Position numbers and translations under genes: made by a program. This document shows positions 1 through 9,990 of a stretch of DNA of 64,000 bases, piece after piece. Each line of letters opens with the position of its first letter. Within the stretch, counting starts at the first letter, position 1. This DNA is from Catenaria anguillulae PL171 (Eukaryota; Blastocladiomycota; Blastocladiomycetes; Blastocladiales; Catenariaceae), in assembly GCA_002102555.1 (NCBI GenBank), contig MCFL01000016.1, positions 372,001 through 436,000 of the forward strand, given 5' to 3'. Below the pieces are notes generated by a model, which was not told the origin of the DNA, did no database searches, and was given only the letters and a program-made list of their open reading frames with translations.

Positions 1-666
1 CGGCTCCATGACCAGGGCCAAGATGACGACATGTTTGACTTTGATGAGGACGACGAAAAGGGTCCAACGCCGACCCCGAGCACGTCTGATTTGTGGAAGT
101 ATGTGTGCATGAATGGAGGAAAAGCGACCAATTCGGCTGGACGCACAGTTACATTCTTGGCTTCGATTGACTCAAGGTCAGACATTGTTGATCTGTTGCG
201 GGCGTGGAAGGGGTCGCCCTTGTTTCTCGAGCGACTGTTGCACATTCGTGGTCACAGGAACGAAAAGCCGTTGCTCAAGCTGCCGTTGGATTTGGACACG
301 GCATGTCAAGCTGGGGCAGGCGTCGCTGTTTTGGATTGGATGTATTCCCTGCGAAATGTGCCGGGCCGTTGCAAGTGGAGCTCAAACGGATATCATCACT
401 TGAAGGACAACAAGTTTTCTGTTTCATTGAAATGGTGGGACGAGATGGAGTTGCCAAAAGGGCCGAGGCCTGACGTCCACACCAGTGACTTTGAGAGCGA
501 TTCCGAACATGATTATGAAAGCCACGACGATGACTTCAGTGGCACCGAGGACGATTATGAGGAAGATTTCTTTTCGGACGACTACGATTATGATTATGGT
601 AGCGAGGATGAGGGTAGCGAGGATGAGGGGGCAGGCTCTGACGATTCGGATGGGAACGATGATTGA
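1..666 (+). CDS. Ankyrin-type repeat protein, 3' end (5' truncated by window)
   Basis: The reading frame is open from base 1 to the stop at 664-666, so only the C-terminal ~221 residues are in the window. The segment around residues 60-150 (AWKGSPL, AGVAVLDWMYSLR, GRCKW, LKWWDEMELP) aligns well with the C-terminus of the 723-residue protein at 19077-21248 (AWRGQPL, AGVAVYDWMLGFR, GRCRW, LTWWAKKGLP), so the two are paralogs. The last ~60 residues are a strongly acidic Asp/Glu/Tyr/Ser tail that the paralog lacks. The tail includes a 5-residue direct repeat (GSEDE twice). Ankyrin-type proteins usually act in protein-protein contacts; no specific role can be read here. An intron upstream of the first in-frame ATG (31) cannot be excluded. 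Confidence 0.7.
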   Translation, partial: RLHDQGQDDDMFDFDEDDEKGPTPTPSTSDLWKYVCMNGGKATNSAGRTVTFLASIDSRSDIVDLLRAWKGSPLFLERLLHIRGHRNEKPLLKLPLDLDTACQAGAGVAVLDWMYSLRNVPGRCKWSSNGYHHLKDNKFSVSLKWWDEMELPKGPRPDVHTSDFESDSEHDYESHDDDFSGTEDDYEEDFFSDDYDYDYGSEDEGSEDEGAGSDDSDGNDD

Positions 667-1329
667 TCGTTGGCACTTGACGTTTGGACCGAGGACATTT
701 TTCTCCAGGTTGACGCAAGCAAGTAAGCAAGCGGGGATCAACCCAAGAGCGAGTCAACGAGCTTGGGTTTGTTTTCTTGATGTGTGTTATCAATTTCATC
801 ATGTGTGTGTTTTTCGCTCAATTGAAAGCAATTCTGAATGTGTCGTTTTCATTTCGCTTGATTTCTCTCGGCTTGTCCCTCCGAGTAGAAGTCATTATTG
901 GATCCTGACTGGTCTGGTCTGGACTGGAAAATTACATGTGCATTTCACTAGAAGCAGATAACTTCAAGTACGCCACTCGCCTCTCGGCGTCTGTCGTCAA
1001 CCTTGTTTGCCTTGTTTGCTTCAAGGCCAATGATGCTTGATGGCCAACAGTATCACGTTTTCCTTTGCTCATCGAATGCACGTCTGTCTCACTCGGGAAC
1101 TGTCTTTGAGCCTGTGCCCGTCGGCGTTTTACCGGACCCACCCGTTTCGCTCGTCCCCGACTGGGCAGCTAAAGCACCTTGCTGTGAGGAGCCCCTCGCA
1201 CGACTTGGGTTGGATGTCTCGGTTTGCGATCCGCTGTTGCTGCCTCCATTGACGCTTGTGGCGTCAAGAACCTGGCGCCATTGCCGGACTTGCGACTGTC
1301 TTGCAATTGAATGTAGAGCCTGCGCCACT
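667..1329. other. Convergent intergenic region
   Basis: This is the 3'-to-3' gap between the ankyrin-type gene (+) and the receptor gene (-). It is T-rich just after 667. I see no convincing ORF, RNA gene or repeat. Confidence 0.5.
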
Positions 1330-4300
1330 CTAAAGAACAAGAAACTTGGAATGAGCACAAGAGTCTACGCAATCACGCGATGCCAGAGAAAGATAGCGCA
1401 CCGTTGAAGTCACACAAATGATGCCAGCACCACCGCCAAACCCATCATGTACCTCTGCACCACCAGCACCTCGCCCGTTCAATTCAGCAGCCGATGTTGC
1501 AGTCGACGGCGACACGCTCGATCCTCCTAACGCACTGCTCGTCTCGCTGCCGCCCGCTCCTACGGTGATGTTCGTCTCCTCCTTGACCCTTGCTGACGCG
1601 CTACTCATATCAAAGATGGTCCCCGGCTGTCCCGAATTGTCAGCATCCAATACCATCACAAAAAATGTCCCCATGGCCGCGTCTCGCAACATGAAGACAG
1701 CACCCATGTGCCACATGGCCGTGATTGCATCCAATCGCGACTTGACGACGCGCACAGGCACCCGCGCGGCAAGCGTTTCCCACGAGCGGCGAGTCAGGGC
1801 CTTGGCTTCAGTAAAGATGGACGACGCGCCTGCGCCAATACCGCGCACAGACGTGGTCTTTTTGCGCATGTTGGCGTTGCCCCATGAGCTCAGCACGACT
1901 TTGCCGTCGCCTGCGCCGCCATCGGCACCAGTGTCTTTCGAGGATTGGAGGACGGCCCAGACTTTGGAGCCGAACAAGATGCCTTGAGTAGAAAAGAGCC
2001 AATGATGATGAGGACGCCAAGGACTGAAAACGTCAGGTTGAGGTCGGATCCTGTTGCGTAGAGCAAGGGCAAACCAATGGCGGCAAGTGCGGTCAGGTTG
2101 TACATGGCAAGTCCAACTGTGCGAGCGGGACGACGTGTGTCAGTCAACAGGATTTGAAACAATAGGAAAGAACAAAAAAGGAAATCGTCGTACTTGATTT
2201 CGACTCGTTGAAGCGGGCTTGAATGTTGCGAGTGAGGAACCCAAGTGCAACTCCGCACACAATGAGAATCACATTCTAGTTGCCACCAAATCGTGGGTGA
2301 GAAAAGAGCATGTGAGTATGAACTCGCTGTGAGAAAAGAACGAACATAAGCAATCAGCACGGCGCTGATGGCTGCATCGGCTCCCTGCCCCATGCACACC
2401 ATGTTGGTCCGGCCTTCGGCAATGAACAGCTCTTTGGGCTTGGGCGGATCCACGCCAGCCCAAATGATGCAAATGAGCTGTCAATCGAGATTGATGTGAG
2501 TGTCTTGCATCGAAAGATGGTCAAGCAATAAAAAGTGACTATGATTCGTACCAAATTGACAGCAACAATCGACGACCCGTGCAAAAACACAGTCTGGTCG
2601 CTGATTCCCGACCTGTTCTTTGTCCTGATTGCCGCCGAGTGGAACAAGCGATACAAGCGGAAAGTCTTGGCCAGCAACAACCCAATGACGAGCGAAAATC
2701 CGACCGACAGAACAAATGGTCGGGCCATGCACATGGATTCGGTTGGGCGGCCGACAAACAAGAACAAACTCAAGTAAATGAGCAGGAATCCGATTTGCAT
2801 GACCGACGAAATGGTCCAGCTGCTGGCCTTGATGAGCGCATTGGTCTTGTTTTCACAATGAAGGCGGAAATGAAGACCGAGGCGGCAATCCCAACCGATG
2901 TGATGGACAGGAAGCCAATGGCCAGACCCGAGTTCCAGCCAATGATGCGAAGTCCCGGATCTGGGTGTGTACAAATAAATCCATTTGCAGTGTCAGCGTG
3001 CGATATGGTGTATAAAATACACGAGGAGGGAATCGTACCTTTGACTTGACAGTTCTTTTGCGGTCCCAAGATCCACCCTTCATTACACCGACACCAGGAC
3101 CAAGCACACCCCATTCACTTCACATTGGCTCGGGCATGGCGGGCACTCTTCGCTTGGATCGCGAGCCGTGTCTGCACGGCAAATGGCCGCTGGCATCGTG
3201 TCGCGATCAAGAATGACCGGTCCTGTCTCCACGAGCGAGTTTTGCAAAATGTATCCATCCGTGAGCAAAAACGATGCACTCGAAACAGCCATGTAGTTTG
3301 AAGGAACGGTTGCTCGTCCACGGTGAATGCAATCTTGGACTGAGTGACCAGTGTGGCAATGTCTGACGCCATTCCGTAACCAGTAACGGTGATCGTGCGA
3401 CTTGCAGGAAGGTTGGCTTCGGCAATGGCAGTCATGGCCACTCGAGCAGACTCGGCAGAGGGATAAATGATGGCGCGGATGTTGCTATTGCCTCTCAGCT
3501 CCGACTGGATCGTTGAAATGGCCTGCAACGTATTCCGCCGCTCACGGGCAACACAACACCCTTCCGCCATGCGTTGCCACTGTGCGTCCATTGGTGAGCA
3601 CCGAGTTGATTCCTGTGCACTTGCGAACCATATCCTCGTTGCCCAACTCGAGCGTCAAGCACAAAACTTGCGAATTGGCAGGAATCAGCGCGTCCAACTT
3701 GCGGCCGACCTTCCCACCACTTTCTTGGGAATTGTATCCGACATGGAATCGAATCTGGCCAGTTGACACGAGCGGTGAGCCAAGCTCGGCACCCGTCGCC
3801 CAAGAAATCACTGGAATGTTGGCTGCTGCAGCTTCGCGACCAATGTGGTAAAGTTGTGATTGGCCGCCGTGGATGGAATCGGCATCACAAGTGCATTGAC
3901 TTCCCCACTCGAAATGGCCGCCTGGACTTGAGACACGAGCCCGGCCAAGTCAAAAATGTTGGTGTCAAGATACCGAAGCTTGGTTCCAAACTCCTTGAGT
4001 GCTGCTTGCACTCCGTACTTTGCTTGTTGAGTGAATGCGTCCGGCGAGCCCCACGACGAGGTTGAAACCACACCAATGGTGAGACTCTATTCAGGTCACG
4101 GTTGTGGCAAAACAAGTCAGCAATCGGAATTGTGGACAAGAGTTCGCCATGAACCTGAATCTTACCGACGGATTCACGGCCGTGCACCCTGGCCTATTCG
4201 GATTGGCCTGACACAACTTTCGCTGCACATTTGCCGATGTGACCATGTTTGGCCCTGACAAGAGCAACTGATTCAAAGCCCTCATTCCGCGGGTCATGTG

Positions 4301-5542
4301 TAACACCTTGAGCTGCTGAATGGTGGCAAACGCTTGCAAAAACTCTTGCTGGTCCACAGCAAACACCATCTTGCCCTGCTGAATGAAGGTGAAGACGTCG
4401 TTTGACAGATCAAACCCGGCAATGCTGATTGAGCTTAGCCTGTTGCGCGATTCGACCTCTTGGACGACAACCTTGGTCACTTCCGTGTTGAGCGAGACTA
4501 TACCATCGGTGGATTGCTGGTTCGTAAGGTAGTTGGACAAACTTGCGCTCAGGGCCGAGGCAGAGTTTCCGTCCATGGCAACCATGGCCATGGTACCCGC
4601 ATCTACATTTGAGCAATTAGAATATACTATTGCGCAACAGCTCAATCCGATAACGTGAGAGTGGTAACATACTGTTGATTGACTTGAGCCCATCGAGCAA
4701 ACCATTGCAGCGAGCGACAAGCCCCGCATTTCCAGTCTCATGCTGGATGCAAAGCAGGTTGGACCGGCCGGCACGAGCGAAGGCTACACCGGTACGATAC
4801 CCGGCAATGTACTCGGGCTGTCCAATGTGAGAGTGTCTGTGTGTGAAGCGCAAGCATTTGGTCATCGACTACGCGTCATTTGACGTGAGTGCGGAGATTG
4901 TGCGACATACACTTTCGTGTTATTTAGGACACTGTCGCCAGAATTAAACGAAATGACGGATTTGCCCTTATCAACGGCCGAGCGCAGTGCCGCTCCAATG
5001 GTCACTCCATCAACTACGAAACTCGTCAAGTTAAGTGCTGTGCTTGGGCCGCGTCTCAATTGCCAATACAGATTGAGGCAGAGCTCATTCGCGTACCCAC
5101 GGTCGACCCCAAAAGCGAGTAGTTTTCGGCTGCCTTGTTTACCAGATTCGCAATGGCAGCAAAATCAAACACATCCGGGTTCATTGGGACAGCAGACACG
5201 TTGAAAAGTGCATTGGCACGCTCGATCCCCTTGCGTGCACTAACCCAAAACGATTCGGTGAACCAGTTTCCTAGGATGGATATACATGGTCAACGAGTCG
5301 TAAGCATCGCATCGCGCAAGAATGATGATGAGCTCGGGGCCTCGTTTTGTACCATGCGACACCATGGCCACTTTCACCTCGGACCGGCGAGAGCAGGTGC
5401 GGCATGATGCCGATGAGGCTGGCGATTGCCCGTTTGTCGGTGTGATTGGTGTGGACAAGAGCGCCATCATGAACATCAACAGAATGAGGATGACTGGAGG
5501 ACCCAGCCGAGGAGGAGATCGGACGCGATCCAGCTTCTCCAT
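1330..5542 (-). CDS. Class C-type GPCR with two tandem periplasmic-binding-protein domains
   Basis: Multi-exon gene starting at the ATG at 5542, with a hydrophobic signal segment (ILILLMFMMALL) in the first 35 residues. A Peripla_BP_4-like domain follows (KVAMVSHG joined by splicing to NWFTESFWVSARKG; down to about 4180). A second copy starts at about 4080 (VVSTSSWGSPDAFTQQAKYG) and ends near 3200. A short Cys-rich linker (3110-3180) precedes a 7TM_3 region. Its TM2/TM3 part (IKASSW, IYLSLFLFVGRPTESMC, RPFVLSVGF, AKTFRLYRLF) is typical of GABA-B/metabotropic-type receptors. The later helices are spliced (SIVAVNL|LICIIWAG; ISAVLIAY|NVILIVCG). The cytoplasmic tail ends at 1330 and has a PH-like stretch. 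Two frame changes occur in the second binding domain. One, near 3545-3580, may be a short intron. The other, near 3295, looks like a missing base. The family senses small extracellular ligands; the ligand is unknown. Confidence 0.8.
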
Positions 5543-7725
5543 AGTGGCGCTGAATGATGGGACAGCGAGGTGTAGCGGGTGCCTTGTGTATTGTGTATGA
5601 TGGTGACGGGAATCGAGGAAATTAAGTAGATTTCGCCCGTTTTCCCAAGGTTTGTTACAGCAATGACACAGTGAAAAAAAAGAGTGGGAATGGTGCAGCA
5701 GCAACGCCGGGCAGGCGGGCTGGCACTGCTTTTTGGTTGCAAGCTGGACAAGCCCTTCCTTCTCTTTCTCTCAAAATAGGGACGAGATAGACTAAAGCAG
5801 CGCTAGGAACCACCGAACGCTGCGGATTGGGGCTTCTTTGAGGGGAGAGCTCGCCGGGTGTCGCCCACCACTTTTCTTTTGCTTTCCGGTCATCGACGAG
5901 AGCAACCATCGCCGCCCAGACTTCGGCACGGGAGAGAGGATGTTCGCTGCGCTCGCGTCACCTCGCGATCGCGTTCTTTGCTCCTGATCCACTGACGCTA
6001 CGGCCAACTTTTAATGAGCGCAAGACAGGATTTTGATCGATGGGCCTGTCATGACAGTACGTCATGTGCAGACAAGGCCATGACATTCCCCACGGCTGGC
6101 CCGTGTTGCGGCCAAACGAGATACTCATTGGTTTGGTTGCATAGAATGTGTTGGCTTTTCACGGAGACTGGACTCAACCATACGTCATCACAGCTTCCAC
6201 TGACTGAACGGACCGAAAAGGCGATTGGGATCCGCTCCGCCCACTCCTTGATGTGAATGTTAACCATTTCAACGGCCAAGTCCCGAACTGATCGATCGGA
6301 GCATACTTCCATCAAACTCACGAGTGCTGAGGAAGGAAAGACTTCCCTGGATCGATCGTCTCTCAGAGCTCAGTCGACTGCATAATGACCATCGCGCTGT
6401 TCTCACTGGGGCGACACCGAGGAATGAGGCGCTGGCATCCTGTCCGGCCCGTCTCTGACAGCGTCAGACTGAGGCGAAGCTCGTTGAACATACATTATTA
6501 ATGTCTCCGACTCGGTCACAGGATGGGCGTGGGAATTCACAAGTTTCTTCGCGAAATAGTGACTGCTCGGGGAAACGACAGTTTCGGCTTGACGTTAATA
6601 TGCAGACGGTTGCAACCTTCCCTCGAGCATGATGCTTCCTCAAACACTTTCCTCAAGGCATTTCCGAAGGCCAAACGCCCGGAAAGTATGTGCAACCTGA
6701 CTGACTTCGCGAGTTTGGTATGGGGATTGGCAATGGCCCTCCGATCGACAAAGCACTGTGGCAAGGGAGGTGGATTCAATCAAGAAGCAGGCGTGCACCA
6801 GCGCCATGCATGATGCAACCACCGTATGTAGATACGCGAGGGCCATATCTTGATGATCTGCGCACAGCGCAACGCCGTGTGGTTCTTGTACCGTTGCGAA
6901 GTTCCGGTGCAATCGATCGAGGCACATTTGAGTATCAAGGTGGCAGAGCTGGGGCTCAGGGGGGAGCCGAGCGTCGTATGTAGTTGCAGTGATCGCGCTG
7001 CTCTGGCTTTGTTGGGCGACGCCTCGAAGTGTGATCAAGTCCGGCAATGAGCAGAGTGCCGAGTTTGAGAGCAACAAGAGGGCCAAGGTACAATTTTCGT
7101 TGTGAACAACTTTGGTACATTAAATTAATAGGTCATGGAGACTTCTGCAGTATTTATCGAGTGGTCAATTAAGTGAACTTGGTTCAGTTGCCACTCAAAT
7201 TGGGTTCTTGTTGTAAATTTTCATAAGGGCAAATCAAGATTGTCGCCGCCAAAGCCCAAGTGCGGCTGGTCGACGGCCGTCTGGATTGACGCTGCCACCT
7301 GGGGCCGAGTTTGCATGAATAACCCATTGAGCCTGGCTGATTCTATGAATACATGCTACGGGAGCGGTATGACAATGCTGCCGAACACTCGCGCACAAGG
7401 AGCGGATCTGGCGCAGCAAAGTTCTGGTAAAAAAGGCTGTCGTATTTAGTATAGTGGCAAACGGTGACAATAAGAGTGAAAACAATAGAGAACGACAAAA
7501 TGGCAAAAACCAACGGAGAAAGGGGGAGGGAGAAAGGCTGATGCCGGGAAAGGACGAAAGGATAAGACAAGGATCGGGGAAATTTCAAGTTGAGCAATCA
7601 TCACAATGGGGTCGAGTCAACTGCCGCATGAAAAAAGTGAGTGCCAAGGTCAAACGACAGATTGCAGGTAAAAAAAAAAAAGAGAAGGCGAGACACAATG
7701 AGCACCGACGCAACACACAAGACCA
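5543..7725. other. Intergenic region, 2.2 kb
   Basis: This region holds the receptor promoter (5543 upward, reading leftward) and the 3' flank of the desaturase gene. It has a poly-A run near 7667-7680. The short ORFs on both strands show no family signature. I see no RNA gene or clear repeat. Confidence 0.4.
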
Positions 7726-9054
7726 TCACTGCGTCTTCCTGGCCGCCAACTTTGTCTTTGTCTGCGAGTAGTACGCATCCACCTCCTCTTGCGTCATCTG
7801 CTTGGTGCGACTCTTGAGCATGGCCATAATCTCCTCGTCACTTGGCCTCGGCTTGTCATTGTCCAAGTGCACATATGCTTGCGCCAAGGCCTTGTAGTTT
7901 TTGGTCATCAAATAGAACCAAGTGACGTGGAAATCAATGCCCGTGAACACAAGCGTGCCATGCTTTGCGTAATCGTCGGCACACGCCACAAGGTTGCCTG
8001 GATGATCGGCCCAGTGCCTACGCGGGTTCAAGTGATGGCTCGTGTGGTACCCGTCGTTGAACGCCAGGTCGTTGTACGGGTTGTTGATGCACGTGAGCGA
8101 CTGCACATAGTCGCAGTCGGGTCGCGACCGGTCCACAAACGCGTGCTGGGCCCAGTTGCCAGACATCATACCAAACCGCATGAGTGCCACGGGCACGGCC
8201 AGGGTCAGGGTGGCGGCAAAATTGACTAGCTCGGGTTGTGACGACGTGTAGTTGCGGCCAATGTAGGCGAGCGAGGCAAACAGAGACCAGGTGGCGGCTT
8301 CCATGAACACGACACGCACGGCGGTCGCGTACCAGCCCTTTTGCAAAAAGTAGCGCGGAAGCTCAATGAGCGTGAAGAGGAAGAAGCGCGAAAAGTAGAT
8401 GAAAAAGTGCAGGGCAGAGTCGCGTTGGTAGCGCAGCGTTGACGAGAGGTCATGCGGGCCATTGTCTTCAATGTGGTGGTGCTTGATGTGATGGAAGTAG
8501 AACGTGTCCCACGTGTGGCCGTAGAACGGGCCAAGAGCGTAGGGAGCGATCCAGTTGAGCGCGTGGTACTTGGCCTTGTACAAAGGCCGATGGCACACGC
8601 AATGCAGCATGAGCACATAGGTTGTTGCGTGCTTGCCGACCCACGCGGCGTGTAGGGCGAAATGCCACCAAGTGAACCGGACGAGCACAAGGTACAGCGA
8701 CGAAAGCACGCCCAGCGACAGCCACAAGGTGGTCTTGACAAAGACTGTATCCCGAGGGTCGCGCAACGACCAAACGACATAGGGGTCGAGCCAGTTCATT
8801 TGCGGGCCGGCGGGGACGGGCAAGCGGGGCAAGCCGTCGCCATATGCACGCTTGGCATCGGCGACATCGGAATCGTCGGCAACGCCGCCAGAGGAAAGAG
8901 GCGGGAGGTCCTGGCCCGTTGCAGAGTCGCGGTGCTGGTGTCTGGGCGGCTGTGACTGCTTGAGCTTAGCGGCACGCTGGGCACGCTCGTCAAGAAGACG
9001 AGGGACGTCGCGGTCGGCAATGGTGACGGGTGTCGTCAGAGTGGCGGCAGACAT
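7726..9054 (-). CDS. Membrane fatty-acid desaturase/hydroxylase-like protein
   Basis: Single-exon, 442-residue protein. It has about four hydrophobic segments and the His clusters of the integral-membrane di-iron family (PF00487 type): HCVCH in an early helix, HHIKHHH at about residue 190, and DGYHTSHH at about residue 335. The family introduces double bonds or hydroxyls into acyl chains at the ER membrane using two histidine-bound irons. The first ~90 residues are polar and low-complexity. The C-terminus is Lys/Arg-rich (TKLAARKTQ). The spacing of the first His box does not match classic delta-9 desaturases, so the substrate (fatty acid, sphingoid base or alkane-like) is undetermined. ATG at 9054; no intron is needed. 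Confidence 0.8.
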   Translation of the reverse strand: MSAATLTTPVTIADRDVPRLLDERAQRAAKLKQSQPPRHQHRDSATGQDLPPLSSGGVADDSDVADAKRAYGDGLPRLPVPAGPQMNWLDPYVVWSLRDPRDTVFVKTTLWLSLGVLSSLYLVLVRFTWWHFALHAAWVGKHATTYVLMLHCVCHRPLYKAKYHALNWIAPYALGPFYGHTWDTFYFHHIKHHHIEDNGPHDLSSTLRYQRDSALHFFIYFSRFFLFTLIELPRYFLQKGWYATAVRVVFMEAATWSLFASLAYIGRNYTSSQPELVNFAATLTLAVPVALMRFGMMSGNWAQHAFVDRSRPDCDYVQSLTCINNPYNDLAFNDGYHTSHHLNPRRHWADHPGNLVACADDYAKHGTLVFTGIDFHVTWFYLMTKNYKALAQAYVHLDNDKPRPSDEEIMAMLKSRTKQMTQEEVDAYYSQTKTKLAARKTQ

Positions 9055-9918
9055 GATGATGATTGCGGTGACGGTGACAAGCGAACACGAGTGGAATGTA
9101 GGTTGACGGGTCTAAGAATCAAACTTGACGGCGAAAGGGAACCAGTAATAAATCGTGGCCTTGAGGCAGGGTATTGGGTCTATTGATGGCGGGATGAAGA
9201 GGGGGCGAGCATGAAGGGGTAATCGGCCGTGAGCAGTCATTCATTCACTCGTCTCCATAGCGCTGGATGTTTGTGTGACTGGCAAAAAGAGCTGAGCTCG
9301 TGCTGATAGAAGAGAACGCCCACAGGCGACCTTTGCCGGTACGGATCGGCTGTCCATTTCAGGCGGTCCATCGATGGGAAATTAACCGGCCAAACTGATG
9401 GCCTGGATGTCACCCGGATGCGGGATGAATGGTCCACCCAGGCCCAGGCCCGGCATGGTCGGTGCAGTGTGGGAATCGCACAATGTGGAGAGCAGAGCTA
9501 TGTAGAGAGCAGAGAGGCTCTGAAGACGCACATGAAGGTCCTGCGGGAAACACTTGCAGCAGCGAGCAATCTTGGAACGAGCAAGGGCAGGGCGACAGAT
9601 ACAGCAGCAGCAGCGACCAAGGACTCGGACGGGACAGAGCGCTCAGTGCGGTATGTGTGCAGGTTTTGCATGAATGAACAAGGCATTGGCAAGAGAATGG
9701 CTCTGGGAAAAGAAGAGGTTTCGGGTTCGACATGAATTGGGCGTCTGGTAGTGAGGCCGCCGATGTTGAGTGGCCGGCTTATCGATCAAGACGCCAGCTC
9801 AACGTTGAGCAAGCCTCGATTCATGCTGACTGGGTCGTTTGTGGCCTGCCAAAATGTTTCCACCTGCATGCGGGGGGACCGCGAGATGAAAAACCAAGCC
9901 TCTTGAAAAGGATACAGC
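9055..9918. other. Intergenic region between desaturase promoter and tRNA
   Basis: Upstream region of the desaturase gene. It has a small CAG-type run near 9601-9618. No convincing gene. Confidence 0.4.
9906..9909 (-). terminator. Pol III T4 terminator of tRNA-Thr
   Basis: TTTT on the minus strand just downstream of the tRNA 3' end. A second T5 run lies about 16 nt further on. Confidence 0.6.
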
Positions 9919-9990
9919 TGCCTCCTCCGAGGATTGAACTCGGGACCTTCGGTTTACAAGACCGACGCACTACCACTGTGCTAAAGAGGC
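9919..9990 (-). tRNA. tRNA-Thr (anticodon UGU)
   Basis: A 72-nt cloverleaf can be folded by eye on the minus strand. The 7-bp acceptor stem is GCCTCTT/AGGAGGC with one G-T pair and discriminator A. The D-arm stem is GCAC/GTGC. The anticodon stem TCGGT/ACCGA has loop CTTGTAA, which gives anticodon TGT. The T-arm CCGAG-TTCAATC-CTCGG also forms the B box. There is no intron. A T4 run at 9906-9909 (minus strand), 9 nt past the 3' end, fits a Pol III terminator. Confidence 0.95.

Noticed and set aside
5655-5909. 84-codon minus ORF upstream of the receptor
   Set aside because: Low-complexity sequence with no start context or homology; likely 5' flank.
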